Shown: positions 16,311 through 25,029 of the stretch, piece after piece
Layout of the letters: each line of letters opens with the position of its first letter
How positions within the stretch are numbered: the first letter of the stretch is position 1
Position numbers and translations under genes: made by a program
From: JANQOH01 sp965200095
Lineage (GTDB): Bacteria > Pseudomonadota > Alphaproteobacteria > UBA7887
Reading direction: 5' to 3'
Assembly: GCA_965200095.1 (NCBI GenBank)
Contig: OZ241350.1
Coordinates: forward strand, 434,001-498,000
Length of the DNA stretch: 64,000 nt
Notes under the pieces: generated by a model
Seen by the model: only the letters and a program-made list of their open reading frames with translations
The model's database searches: none
Told to the model about the DNA's origin: nothing

Positions 16311-17357
16311 TCAGGCCGGGCGGGCGTCCGTCCGCCGCAGGGATGCGGCGTTGACGCAATTGCGCAGTTCGCCGCGGGCGAGATACCCGTAGCATGTCAG
16401 CGCGGCGCTCTCGCGCATCCGGCGGACCGCGGTGGGGCTGTAAAAGGCGGCGTGGGGCGTGATGACGCAGCGCCCGGCGATCCAGTCCTCGCGCGCCCGC
16501 CAGGCGGCGATCAGCGGATGCGCCGCAGGCGGCGGCTCGGTCTCGAATACGTCCAGGCCCACGGCGCCGATGCGGCCCGATTTCAGCCCCTCATGGAGCG
16601 CGTCCAGATCGACGACGCCGCCGCGCGCGGTGTTGACGACGATCGCGCCGGGCTTCAGCGCCGCCACCGCGCTCGAGTCGATCAGATGGCGCGTCTCGTC
16701 GTTCAGCAGGCAATGAAGGGTCACGATGTCCGCCCGCGCCAGCAGGTCTTCGAGCGAGTCGACGCGGTCGATGCCGAGCGCCAGCTCGTAGCCGCCGGGT
16801 ATGTGCGGGTCGTAACCGACCACGGTCATGCCGAACGCCCCGGCGCGCAGCGCCGCCGCCGTGCCGATGCGCCCCAGCCCGACCACGCCGAAGACCAGTT
16901 CGCCGAGCCGCGCCACGCAGGGCGCGCGCCGGACGCTCCATCCGCGCTGCGGGTCCTCGCGGAACGCCTCGTCGTAGCGCACGATCCCGCGCACCAGCGA
17001 CAGCGCCAGCGTCACCGCATGATCGGCGACTTCGGTGGTCCCGTAGTCCGGCACGTTGCACACGGCGACGCCGCGCCGCCCGGCGGCCTCGATATCGACC
17101 AGGTCGTAGCCGACGCCGAGGCGGCAGACGATGCGGAGGTTCGGCGCCCGCTCGAACACCGCGTCGTCGATGGGCATCTTCAGGCCGGCGACCAGGGCGT
17201 CGACAGCGCGCCATTCGCCGGCGTCGATTGCGGCCGGGTCGGATTCGAAGCGCTGGACGAGACTCACGGAAGCGGGCAACGCCGCCCGCTCGACCGCGAA
17301 ATCGTCGACCGACTTCACATCGGGGTAGAGTATCCGCAACGGAAACTCCTGACGCAC
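16311..17357 (-). CDS. D-2-hydroxyacid dehydrogenase, CtBP-like
   Basis: The 348-residue protein has the D-isomer-specific 2-hydroxyacid dehydrogenase fold. VCRLGVGYDLVDI ends the first substrate domain, the NAD motif is VGLGRIG near residue 153, and the active-site Arg is in NTARGG, Glu in FETEPPP and His in TPHAAFYS. HAAFYS rather than HIAG places it with bacterial C-terminal-binding-protein homologues. The substrate is unknown. The methyltransferase start lies 13 bases after its stop, but there is no functional link that I can see. Confidence 0.87.
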   Translation of the reverse strand: MRQEFPLRILYPDVKSVDDFAVERAALPASVSLVQRFESDPAAIDAGEWRAVDALVAGLKMPIDDAVFERAPNLRIVCRLGVGYDLVDIEAAGRRGVAVCNVPDYGTTEVADHAVTLALSLVRGIVRYDEAFREDPQRGWSVRRAPCVARLGELVFGVVGLGRIGTAAALRAGAFGMTVVGYDPHIPGGYELALGIDRVDSLEDLLARADIVTLHCLLNDETRHLIDSSAVAALKPGAIVVNTARGGVVDLDALHEGLKSGRIGAVGLDVFETEPPPAAHPLIAAWRAREDWIAGRCVITPHAAFYSPTAVRRMRESAALTCYGYLARGELRNCVNAASLRRTDARPA

Positions 17358-17503
17358 GGAAACTTCGGGAATATGCGGAACGGCCGGATTCGCCGTCCCG
17401 CGTCGCCGCCCGCGCTTCGAACGGACGGCCCCCGTCGCTTGCCGGACGATACCGGACGATAACCGCGCTTGCGAGTCGCCCCGCGGCGGCCTATCGTCGC
17501 GAT

Positions 17504-17791
17504 ATGGCGGTTACCGATACGGACCCGGGCTTCGACACGCTCGCCTACGCGCAGACGCTCAGGAAGGCCGGCGTCCCCCGCTTTCGCGAGGGCAGGCTGA
17601 GGCAGGCGGAAGCCCACGCCGCGGCCGCGCGCAGCAGTCAGGCGAGCCTGGCGACGAAGGCCGACCTTAATGCGCTGCGCGCCGAACTGCGGGCCGACCT
17701 CTACCGCGCGTTGTGGATACAGACCGGCGCGATCGCCGGAACCATCGTCGCCGCGGCCGGGTTCGTCGTCGCCGCCGTCAAACTCATGTAG
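17504..17791 (+). CDS. Small coiled-coil membrane-anchored protein (DUF1640-like)
   Basis: The 95-residue protein begins with FDTLAYAQTLRKAGVP, a block shared with DUF1640/CCDC90-type proteins. It continues through an Ala/Arg-rich coiled coil containing ATKADLNALRAELRADLYRAL and ends in one hydrophobic helix (TGAIAGTIVAAAGFVVAAVKL). Such proteins are short tail-anchored coiled coils, sometimes found near toxin or phage genes; the function is unknown. Start ATG 17504 fits the family N-terminus. Confidence 0.75.
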   Translation: MAVTDTDPGFDTLAYAQTLRKAGVPRFREGRLRQAEAHAAAARSSQASLATKADLNALRAELRADLYRALWIQTGAIAGTIVAAAGFVVAAVKLM

Positions 17792-17836
17792 CCACGCGCC
17801 GGCCTCAACGATCCGGCAAGGAGACCCGGCACGGCG

Positions 17837-19567
17837 TCAGTGCGAGGCGCGCGGCACGGCGCTGCCGCTGCCGCCGCGCAGAAAGTCGAAATCGACTCCC
17901 TCGTCGGCCTGAAGGACGTGGTCGGCATAGAGCCGCGCATAACCGCGCTCCGCCGGCGGACCGGGCGCCCGCCACGCGGCGCGGCGGCGCGCGAGTTCCG
18001 CGTCGGACACTTCGAGCGTCAGCGAACGCTTCTCGACATCGAGGGCGACGATATCGCCGTCCTCCACCAGCGCAAGCGGCCCGCCCAGCGCCGACTCGGG
18101 CGCGACGTGCAACACGACGGTGCCGAAACACGTCCCGCTCATCCGCGCGTCGGAAATGCGCACCATGTCGTCGATCCCCTTCTCCAGAACCCTCTTCGGC
18201 AGGGGGAGGTTGCCGACTTCCGGCATTCCCGGATAGCCGCGGGGACCGGCGTTCTTGAGCACCATCACGCAGGTTTCGTCGATGTCGAGGCCCGGGTCGT
18301 CGAGACGGGCGTGCAGGTCCTCGATATTGTCGAAGACGACGGCGCGCCCGCGGTGTTTCATCAGCGACGCGCTGGCGGCGGACTGCTTGATCACGGCCCC
18401 GTCGGGGCAAAGGTTGCCGCGAAGGATCGCGGTGCCGGCGCCGGCGCTCAGGGGTTCGGCGCGGGTCTTGATCACCTTGTCGTCGTAGTTCCTCGCCGCG
18501 GCCACGTTCTCGCCCAGGGTGCGCCCGGAAACGCTGGGCGCATTGGTGTGCAGCAGGTCGCCCAGTTCCTTCATCACCGCCGGCAGGCCGCCCGCGTAAT
18601 AGAAATCCTCCATCAGATATTCGCCCGACGGCTGGAGGTTGACGAGGAAGGGCACGTCGCGGATGAGGTCGTCGAAATCGTCGAGCCGGAGCTGCACGCC
18701 GACCCGCCCGGCGATGGCGAGAAGGTGCACGATGGCGTTGGTCGAGCCGCCGATCGCCGCGTTGACCCGGATGGCGTTCTCGAAGGCGTCGCGAGTCAGT
18801 ATTTTCGAGATCGTCAGGTCTTCCTCCACCATTTCGACGATGCGCCCGCCGGCGAATTCGGCGAGCGCGTAGCGCCGCGAATCCACGGCCGGGATCGCCG
18901 CGCCGGTGGGCAATTGAAGGCCGAGCGCCTCGCACATGCTGGCCATCGTCGAGGCGGTCCCCATCGTCATGCAATGCCCGGCGGAGCGGCTCAGGCACGC
19001 CTCGGCGTCGAGGAAGTCCTCGAGGGACATCTTGCCGGTGCGCAGATCGTCGGAGAAACGCCATACGTCGGTTCCGGAACCGATGTCGCGCCCGCGGAAC
19101 TTGCCGTTGAGCATCGGCCCGCCCGTCACCACGATCGTCGGCAGGTCGACGCTCGCCGCCCCCATGACCTGTGCGGGGGTCGTCTTGTCGCAACCGCAGA
19201 GGAGCACCACCGCATCGAACGGGTTGGCGCGGATCGACTCCTCGACATCCATCGACATCAGGTTGCGGAACAACATGGTGGTGGGGCGCATCACCGGTTC
19301 GCCCAGCGACATGGTGGGGAACACCAGCGGGAAGCCGCCGGCGCGCCACACGCCGCGCTTGACCGCCTCCGCCACGCGCCCGAGATGGGCGTTGCAGGGC
19401 GTGACCTCCGACATCGAATTGGCGATGCCGATCACCGGCCGGCCCTCGAAATTGGCCGCCGCGAACCCCTGGTTCTTCATCCACGAACGGTGAAGGAAAC
19501 CGAGCATGTCGCGGCCGCCGAACCAGCCCGCGCTGCGCAATTTGCCGTTTCTGCCGTTGCCCGCCAT
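17837..19567 (-). CDS. IlvD/Edd family dehydratase (sugar-acid type)
   Basis: The 576-residue Fe-S dehydratase shows Cys in TPCNAHL, LCGCDKTTPA and AGHCMTMGTAST, which ligate the cluster, then NAAIGGSTNAIVHL and the C-terminal DARMSGTCFGT. The features (GHCMTMGTAS, NLQPSGEYLMEDFYYAGG) resemble L-arabinonate/pentonate dehydratases more than IlvD of branched-chain synthesis. It should remove water from a dihydroxy acid to give a 2-keto-3-deoxy acid. Start ATG 19567 has GGGGAGG upstream; an open extension to 19705 has no homology. Confidence 0.88.
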   Translation of the reverse strand: MAGNGRNGKLRSAGWFGGRDMLGFLHRSWMKNQGFAAANFEGRPVIGIANSMSEVTPCNAHLGRVAEAVKRGVWRAGGFPLVFPTMSLGEPVMRPTTMLFRNLMSMDVEESIRANPFDAVVLLCGCDKTTPAQVMGAASVDLPTIVVTGGPMLNGKFRGRDIGSGTDVWRFSDDLRTGKMSLEDFLDAEACLSRSAGHCMTMGTASTMASMCEALGLQLPTGAAIPAVDSRRYALAEFAGGRIVEMVEEDLTISKILTRDAFENAIRVNAAIGGSTNAIVHLLAIAGRVGVQLRLDDFDDLIRDVPFLVNLQPSGEYLMEDFYYAGGLPAVMKELGDLLHTNAPSVSGRTLGENVAAARNYDDKVIKTRAEPLSAGAGTAILRGNLCPDGAVIKQSAASASLMKHRGRAVVFDNIEDLHARLDDPGLDIDETCVMVLKNAGPRGYPGMPEVGNLPLPKRVLEKGIDDMVRISDARMSGTCFGTVVLHVAPESALGGPLALVEDGDIVALDVEKRSLTLEVSDAELARRRAAWRAPGPPAERGYARLYADHVLQADEGVDFDFLRGGSGSAVPRASH

Positions 19568-19639
19568 TGCCGCCTCCCCTGCGATGGTCGCAGCGCGCAC
19601 CGTAGAGTGCGCGCGCGCCGCGGTCAAAGGCGGCGGCGA

Positions 19640-19895
19640 AACCGCCCGGAGCAGTTCAGGCAGCGCCGTGTCTCGCGGCGGCGACGGCTTCGCGGATGGC
19701 GGCAAGGGGGCCCGGCAGGGATATGGACGGGCCGCAGCATGGCGCTTCCGATTGCGGCGAGGGCGCGAGATCCGTTGCCGATGGGGATACGTCCGGCGTC
19801 TTCGCGCGAGGCGATGTCGCGGCGATAGCGAGGCGGTTCTCGGTGCCTCGGCCGGCGCACGGGAGCAAGCCGGTCCCCGGGGCCGGCGCGTGAGC
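19640..19895 (-). pseudogene. ISAs1-type transposase remnant, copy 1
   Basis: The minus strand carries, in shifted frames, a segment that aligns with the remnant at 54790-55145: a RHRE(N)..RYRRDI...SREDAGR block, then LPGPLAAIREAVAAAR in another frame. It corresponds to the C-terminal end of ISAs1/H-repeat transposases (IENRLHYVRDVTFGEDASR, then MAALRN). No start, no catalytic N-terminal region and no clear terminal repeats remain. It fills most of the gene-free interval 19568-19956. Confidence 0.6.
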
Positions 19896-19956
19896 CGTCA
19901 GGCAGCGCGCGCTTGAAGACGACGCTCTCGCCGAGCGCGATGAAGGAAACCGGACA

Positions 19957-20373
19957 TCATGGAGTCGTCAGCTTTACCGAAGGAAAATATCTCCTGAATC
20001 TCGATATATCGGCGGTCGCAAGACGCCACCCCATAGCCTGAGCGTGCGCTCCGATGAAAAAATCCGGCAGCGGTGTGCGAGGCGCAAGCGGATTCGCCGC
20101 CTTTTTTCTCTCCTGAATGTACTTACGATACGCTTCGGCGCAAATTTTCGCAGCGGCGGCAGGAACGTCACGGACCCCGATTCCCCACCTGCGAATACGA
20201 TCTTCAGCCGTTTCCGGTTCTTCTTCGCCAACGAGAATTTCCGCAAGAACGACGCCGTTTATGACGCCTCCCTCCGTTGCCGCCGCGTCGGCAATAATTC
20301 GAGACGCCCAAACGTGATGCGGACAAGAAATGCTGGAGGCATAGATGAGGACGTTGGTATCCAGAAGTATCAT
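19957..20373 (-). CDS. PIN-domain toxin (VapC-like ribonuclease)
   Basis: The 138-residue protein is a PIN-domain nuclease. The first acidic residue is in MILLDTNVL, the second in VVLAEILVG, and later acidic positions lie in PLPDFFIGAHA and the LATAD segment. Such VapC proteins cut tRNA or rRNA as toxins. Its ATG overlaps the stop of the 104-residue gene upstream (ATGA), so the two are translationally coupled, as in toxin-antitoxin pairs. The upstream protein is not a recognisable antitoxin. GC content is lower than in the core genes. Confidence 0.88.
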   Translation of the reverse strand: MILLDTNVLIYASSISCPHHVWASRIIADAAATEGGVINGVVLAEILVGEEEPETAEDRIRRWGIGVRDVPAAAAKICAEAYRKYIQERKKAANPLAPRTPLPDFFIGAHAQAMGWRLATADISRFRRYFPSVKLTTP

Positions 20374-20684
20374 ATCTCTCGGGTCGATTTCCGCAATTCA
20401 TCCCAGGACAGCGTCATGCGAAGCGGATACTCCGATATGGCCTTGAGGCAGTTGTCGCGACGTTCGCGCATCGTCCGATCGTCGCGCCGGCGATCGAAAA
20501 CTCCATACCCTTCTATGGTTACCAAACGAACCCTGTCCCCGATCACCGCGGCAGATTCGATTCCCGTCCGGATCGTTACGAACGGCGCCGCCAGACCCGT
20601 ACTCCGCGGAACGTCTTGAAGGCCCGACGCCGTTCCGGTTATCGGAGCGCCGTAATTTTTTGTCGTTTCGAAGAAGCGTTGCAT
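20370..20684 (-). CDS. Unknown 104-residue protein, possible antitoxin of the downstream PIN toxin
   Basis: I do not recognise this protein. It is soluble, with a beta-strand-rich middle (VRLVTIEGYGVFDRRRDD) and a charged helical C-terminus ending DELRKSTREI. It overlaps the PIN gene by ATGA and starts 3 bases after the TIGR04255-like gene ends, so it is the middle gene of a three-gene unit. Position suggests an antitoxin, but no ribbon-helix-helix, AbrB or Phd motif is visible. TIGR04255-type genes are often followed by a small partner, which is an alternative role. Confidence 0.65.
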   Translation of the reverse strand: MQRFFETTKNYGAPITGTASGLQDVPRSTGLAAPFVTIRTGIESAAVIGDRVRLVTIEGYGVFDRRRDDRTMRERRDNCLKAISEYPLRMTLSWDELRKSTREI

Positions 20685-20687
20685 GCC

Positions 20688-21530
20688 TCACAATCCAATT
20701 CGCTGTGCAACTTCCTCGAGAAGCATATTTCCGAGCACTTCCCTGTTCCTTCCGTGCATGTAATCCAGCGCAGACCCAATTCCGACGCCGGCGTCCGAAG
20801 GCGGGTCGAAGATCGAATCGACAGATTGCCGAACGGTTTTCAATTGACAGACACCGTTGTGATTTATGGTCACGGTAGGCGCCCGATCGACCTCGCCGCT
20901 TCCGACCTCAAGCTGGTTGAGAACCCGGTCTCCTTCGTTCAGACGTTCGAACCATCCGGTGTTACAGTGCCAGTAGGGGCCGGAGCCGAAGCACCGCGCG
21001 GACAAATAATCATTATTTCTTTGCATAAGAAGATCCGCATGGGAAGATTCGGTCGGTCCGTCGAATGTATACCTGTCGATGTATCGCAAACCAAAGCTCA
21101 CGGCCGGGTTTTCTTCCAATGTCAGGGCAGACAAGATGGTCTTGATATAGTCCAGGCTATCTTCCCGGGTTGTCATCCAGTTTTTGTAATCCAGGAAATT
21201 CGCCGTCAGCATATTATCGAAGAATCGAACGACGCGCGCGGGTTTCGCATTCGCCTGTATCCTCGCGAACTCGAAACCCGCGAGAAGGGTTTCGTTTTCC
21301 ATCCGGCGAACCGTCAGTCCGCCCCCATTCTCCTGTATGTTCACGGACGGCAGTTTGCGAACGATCCCGGAGTGGGGCAGTCCGACCGTCAAAACGGGTT
21401 TGACCGCCTCCAGCACGCGCTCTGCAACGCGGGCTTCGAACGCACTCCGGAAATGGACCGCAACCACGGCTTCCTGAACGGAATGTTCGCCGGCATACGG
21501 CATATATTCGTTCATCGGCTCGAACCTCAC
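20688..21530 (-). CDS. TIGR04255-like sporadically distributed protein
   Basis: The 280-residue protein shows QEAVVAVHFRSAF at the start, AVSFGLRYIDRYTF in the middle and ALDYMHGRNREVLGNML..E near the end. This matches my memory of TIGR04255 proteins (start: ...EAV..IRF; end: ...LH.....F). Their function is unknown and their spread is sporadic. The GTG at 21530 overlaps the htpG stop (GTGA); an in-frame ATG lies five codons later. It heads the TIGR04255-orf-PIN unit. No signal peptide or membrane helix is visible. Confidence 0.65.
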   Translation of the reverse strand: MRFEPMNEYMPYAGEHSVQEAVVAVHFRSAFEARVAERVLEAVKPVLTVGLPHSGIVRKLPSVNIQENGGGLTVRRMENETLLAGFEFARIQANAKPARVVRFFDNMLTANFLDYKNWMTTREDSLDYIKTILSALTLEENPAVSFGLRYIDRYTFDGPTESSHADLLMQRNNDYLSARCFGSGPYWHCNTGWFERLNEGDRVLNQLEVGSGEVDRAPTVTINHNGVCQLKTVRQSVDSIFDPPSDAGVGIGSALDYMHGRNREVLGNMLLEEVAQRIGL

Positions 21531-23413
21531 GCCCCCAGCGCGCGGACCATCGTTTCGGTCATGCGGCGGGCGAAGGCGGCGGGGTCGGGGAGCGGCTCGC
21601 TCTCGACGATGCGCGCCTGGTCGAGAAGCAGCGCCGCGGCCTCCGCCAGAGCCGGATCCGACGGCGACGCCTCGGCGCGCGCCGCCAGCGCCGCGATCAA
21701 CGGGTTGGACGGGTTGATTTCGAGAATCTTCCGACTCGTCGAATCCAGTCGGCGGTGCTGCTTCAACATGCGCTCAAGGCGCATGTCGAGGGCGCCCTCG
21801 TCGGCGACCAGGCAAACCGCGCTGTCGGTCAGCCGCGACGATGCGCGCACGTCCTTCACCTTGTCCTCGAGGGCTTCCCTGAACGCCGCGACCAGCGCGC
21901 CCGCGCCCGCCGGCGGCGGCGCTTCCTTCTTTTCCCCGCCGTCCTCGCCGGCGCCCCTTATCGCCGTCAGATCGATGTCGCCGCGCGTTACCGAGCGGAA
22001 AGGCCTGCCGTCGAACTCCGACACCGCGCCGAGCCAGAAATCGTCCACCGCATCGTCGAAAAGCAGCACTTCGACGTCGCGCGCGGCGAACCCCTCGATC
22101 TGCGGACTCGCGCGCAACGCCCCGGCGTCCTCGCCGGTCATGGTGTAAATGCAGTCCTGCCCTTCCTTCATCCGCGAGACGTAATCGGCGAGGCCGACGA
22201 GACCGTCGCCGCGGGTGGACTTCGCCCGCAACAGTTTCAGCAAGCGGTCGCGGTAGTCCCCATCCTCGTAAATCCCCTCCTTGAGCACGGCGCCGAAATT
22301 CTCCCAGAATTCGGCGTAGGATTCCGCCTCCTTGTCCGCCTTCCGTTCGAGCGCCCCCAGCACCCGCTTGACGAGCGCGGTCCGGATGCGCTCCAGCACC
22401 GGGTTGCGCTGGAGCGTTTCGCGGCTGATGTTGAGAGGCAGGTCCTCGGAATCGACGATCCCCCGCACGAAGCGCAACCAGCGCGGCATCAGCCCTTCGC
22501 AATCGTCGGCGATGAACACGCGTCTTACGTAAAGCTTCACGCCGTGCTTGCGCTCCGGATGAAAGAGGTCGAACGGCGCGGCGGACGGGACGAACAGCAG
22601 GCTCGTATATTCGATCCGCCCCTCCGCCTTGTTGTGCAGGGTCAGCCAGGGCTCGTCGAAGGCGTGCGCGTTGTGCCGGTAGAACTCCGCATATTGCGCC
22701 GCTTCGATGTCCTTCTTCGGGCGGGTCCAGAGCGCCGAGGCCACGTTGATCGTTTCCGCTTCTTCGCCGGCGGGGGCGAGACGGATCGGCAATGCGATGT
22801 GGTCCGACCATGTCTTGACGATGGCGCGCAGGCGCTCCGTGTCGAGGAATTCGTCGAGGCCGCGGCGGATGCGCAGCTCCACCGACGCGCCGCGGCCCTC
22901 GCGCGCGACCGTCTCGACCGTGTAGGCGGCGGTCCCGTCGGACCGCCAGCGCCACGCTTCCTCCTCGCCCGCCTTTGCGGCGGTCACCGTCACCCGGTCG
23001 GCGACCATGAACGCGGAATAGAACCCGACGCCGAATTTGCCGATGGGGCCGGTCCCCGCGGCCTCCCCGGCGCTCAGGCCGGCGACGAACGCCTCGGTGC
23101 CCGACCGCGCGATGGAGCCGAGATTGTCGATAACCTCGGCCCGGTCCATGCCGATGCCGTTGTCGGCCACGGTGACCAGGCGCTTCTTCCTGTCGACCGT
23201 TATCGTCACCGCGAGTTCCGGGTCCCCCGCGAGCAGGTCGGGGGCGGCGATGGCGGCGTAGCGCAATTTGTCGCAGGCGTCGGAAGCGTTCGAGATCAGC
23301 TCGCGCAGGAAAATCTCCTTGTCGGAGTAGAGCGAGTTGATCATCAGGTCGAGGAGCTTGCCCGTCTCGGCCTGGAACTCATGAGTTTCGATGGTGCCGG
23401 TCTCGCCGCTCAT
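21527..23413 (-). CDS. htpG: Molecular chaperone HtpG (Hsp90)
   Basis: The 628-residue protein is a bacterial Hsp90. The N-terminal ATPase domain has ETGKLLDLMINSLYS, FLRELISNASDACDK, DNGIGM and GKFGVGFYSAF. The middle domain has the catalytic-loop LPLNISRETLQ with the conserved Arg. The C-terminal dimerisation domain ends with RMTETMVRAL. It folds or remodels client proteins in the cytosol using ATP. Its stop overlaps the GTG of the TIGR04255-like gene, an unusual coupling for htpG. Confidence 0.97.
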   Translation of the reverse strand: MSGETGTIETHEFQAETGKLLDLMINSLYSDKEIFLRELISNASDACDKLRYAAIAAPDLLAGDPELAVTITVDRKKRLVTVADNGIGMDRAEVIDNLGSIARSGTEAFVAGLSAGEAAGTGPIGKFGVGFYSAFMVADRVTVTAAKAGEEEAWRWRSDGTAAYTVETVAREGRGASVELRIRRGLDEFLDTERLRAIVKTWSDHIALPIRLAPAGEEAETINVASALWTRPKKDIEAAQYAEFYRHNAHAFDEPWLTLHNKAEGRIEYTSLLFVPSAAPFDLFHPERKHGVKLYVRRVFIADDCEGLMPRWLRFVRGIVDSEDLPLNISRETLQRNPVLERIRTALVKRVLGALERKADKEAESYAEFWENFGAVLKEGIYEDGDYRDRLLKLLRAKSTRGDGLVGLADYVSRMKEGQDCIYTMTGEDAGALRASPQIEGFAARDVEVLLFDDAVDDFWLGAVSEFDGRPFRSVTRGDIDLTAIRGAGEDGGEKKEAPPPAGAGALVAAFREALEDKVKDVRASSRLTDSAVCLVADEGALDMRLERMLKQHRRLDSTSRKILEINPSNPLIAALAARAEASPSDPALAEAAALLLDQARIVESEPLPDPAAFARRMTETMVRALGA

Positions 23414-23486
23414 CGCCCGCGGTCCTCCCTGTCCCCGGTTTCGGTCGCCGGCGGTGCGAACGATGTGGGTCGCGCGCCGCCGCGAG

Positions 23487-24008
23487 TCAAGGTTCCGAAG
23501 ACGGCCGTTCCATCGCCGCCTTCCAGGCGTCGGCGCGCCGGGTCGCTTCGGCGATGTCTCCGGGCGACAGGAATTCGTCCTCCAGGATGTCGAGATGCCC
23601 GCGCGCGCCCGTGTGGCCGCCGCGCTCCGCGAGCAAAAACCACTTGTAGGACTCGATATAGTCCCGCGGCACGCCGAACCCCTCGTCGTACAGCATACCG
23701 AGATTGGTCATGGCGTCGACCAGGCCCTGATTGGCGGCGCGAAGATACCAGCGCGCCGCCTCGCGCTCGTCCTTGCCGACGCCGAAACCCTTGCGGTAGA
23801 GGAACCCCAGATTGTTCTGCGACGCAGCGTTGCCCGCTTCGGCGGCGGCCCGCCAGTGGCGCGCCGCGATGTCGTATTGCTGCGCCTTCCACGCCGCGTT
23901 TCCGGCGTCGCGTTCGGCGATCGGGTCGAGCCCGGCCCGCGCCGGACCGACGGCGAAGACGAGCGACAGACAGAGCGCCGCGACCGCGGCGCGGGCGCGC
24001 ATCGTCAT
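23487..24008 (-). CDS. Periplasmic Sel1-repeat protein
   Basis: The 173-residue protein has a signal peptide (MTMRARAAVAALCLSLVFAV...ARA) followed by Sel1-like tetratricopeptide repeats: QNNLGFLYRKGFGVGKD, MTNLGMLYDEGFGVPRDY and adjacent helices. Sel1 proteins usually scaffold other proteins. Start ATG 24008 lies 2 bases after the stop of the cytochrome c gene, so it is the last gene of a four-gene periplasmic operon (25275 to 23487). Confidence 0.85.
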   Translation of the reverse strand: MTMRARAAVAALCLSLVFAVGPARAGLDPIAERDAGNAAWKAQQYDIAARHWRAAAEAGNAASQNNLGFLYRKGFGVGKDEREAARWYLRAANQGLVDAMTNLGMLYDEGFGVPRDYIESYKWFLLAERGGHTGARGHLDILEDEFLSPGDIAEATRRADAWKAAMERPSSEP

Positions 24009-24010
24009 CG

Positions 24011-24550
24011 TCAATGTCCCCCGCCGCCGGCGTCCATCGCGCGCTCCATGTTGCGGCACATGCGCGATCGGCCGAAGAACAACTCGCAATCCGCCGCCGC
24101 GGGCTCGTTCGGACGCCCCTTGAAATGCGCCAGGATGAACTCGGCGACATGCCGCACCTGGCGCGTGTTGAGGATCGTGCGCGAACGCCCGGGCCGGTCC
24201 TCCGGCAGGAACTCGTCGAGGGTCATGCCCCCGTAACATTCGAATTTGCCGTAGGCGTCGCGGTGATGAAACGGCATGGCGGTGCCCGGACGGCCGCACG
24301 CCACGACTTCCATGATCTGCTCGCGGTCGAGCCAGATCTCCCGGAAGTTGGCGTTCGTCCCCCCATAGCCGGGGCCGCCCATGCCGTGCCACTTGTGGCA
24401 GGCGATGCAGCCGGAGTCCTTGTAGACCGACACGCCCGGATGACTCGCCGTTACCTGCGCCGCCGCGGCGCCGGCAAGGGTCGGGAGCAGACACAGCGCG
24501 AGCGCGCCCTGTCTCCGCACGCGCCTCCGCAGGCGCCGATATATCTTCAA
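24011..24550 (-). CDS. Periplasmic c-type cytochrome (monoheme)
   Basis: The 179-residue protein has an Arg-rich N-terminus and signal sequence (residues 1-31), then a class I cytochrome c motif CIACH near residue 48. The sixth ligand may be Met in TAMPFHH. Three further Cys lie later (FECYGG, DCELF, MCRN), possibly forming disulfides. It would carry electrons in the periplasm, matured by the Ccm system encoded at 47.7-54.7 kb. It sits between two Sel1-like genes in one operon. The electron partner is unknown; the PQQ dehydrogenase at 26.6 kb is a nearby candidate. Confidence 0.8.
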   Translation of the reverse strand: MKIYRRLRRRVRRQGALALCLLPTLAGAAAAQVTASHPGVSVYKDSGCIACHKWHGMGGPGYGGTNANFREIWLDREQIMEVVACGRPGTAMPFHHRDAYGKFECYGGMTLDEFLPEDRPGRSRTILNTRQVRHVAEFILAHFKGRPNEPAAADCELFFGRSRMCRNMERAMDAGGGGH

Positions 24551-24577
24551 GGTCCGTCCCTCCCGCAGTCGCCCGGG

Positions 24578-24982
24578 TCAGCGAATGCGCCAGCAGCGCG
24601 AGTTCTGCCGCCCGCCCCGGGCAAGGCGTTCCGTGCGGCCCTTCTCGAAGTCGCGCACGAGTTTCATGGCGTCGTAATGGCAATGGCGCGGGATGTACTC
24701 GCGCAACAGAAACTCGAAACGTTCGCGGGCGCCGGATACGCCGGCGCCGTCGGCGAGCGCGAACCAGGCATAGGCGGAGATCACGTCGCGCGGCGCCCCG
24801 ACTCCGTTGGCGAGCATCGTGCCGAGCGCGAATTGCGCATCGGCGTCCCCGCCGATGGCGGCCTCGGTCCACGCCGCCCGCGCGGCGGCGAAATCTCCCG
24901 CGTCGTAGGCCGCCTGCCCGGTCTCGAAATCGGCCGCCGCGGACGACGCCCAGACCGACGCCGCGACGACGACGCCGAACAC
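24578..24982 (-). CDS. Sel1-like periplasmic protein
   Basis: This protein of about 134 residues contains Sel1-type repeats (AAYDAGDFAAARAAWTEAA, ALGTMLANGVGAPRDVISAY). A hydrophobic N-terminal stretch VVVAASVWASSAAA is probably a signal peptide. GTG 24982 is the best start I can find, but it gives a short n-region without basic residues; the frame is open further upstream with an Arg-rich segment, so the true start may be earlier. The C-terminus (HCHYDAMKLVRDFEKGR) is charged. Cytochrome gene follows 27 bases downstream. Confidence 0.72.
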   Translation of the reverse strand: MFGVVVAASVWASSAAADFETGQAAYDAGDFAAARAAWTEAAIGGDADAQFALGTMLANGVGAPRDVISAYAWFALADGAGVSGARERFEFLLREYIPRHCHYDAMKLVRDFEKGRTERLARGGRQNSRCWRIR

Positions 24983-25029
24983 CGGCGGCCCGCGCCGACG
25001 GGGCGCGGGCCGCGCTGCAGCCGACGCCG

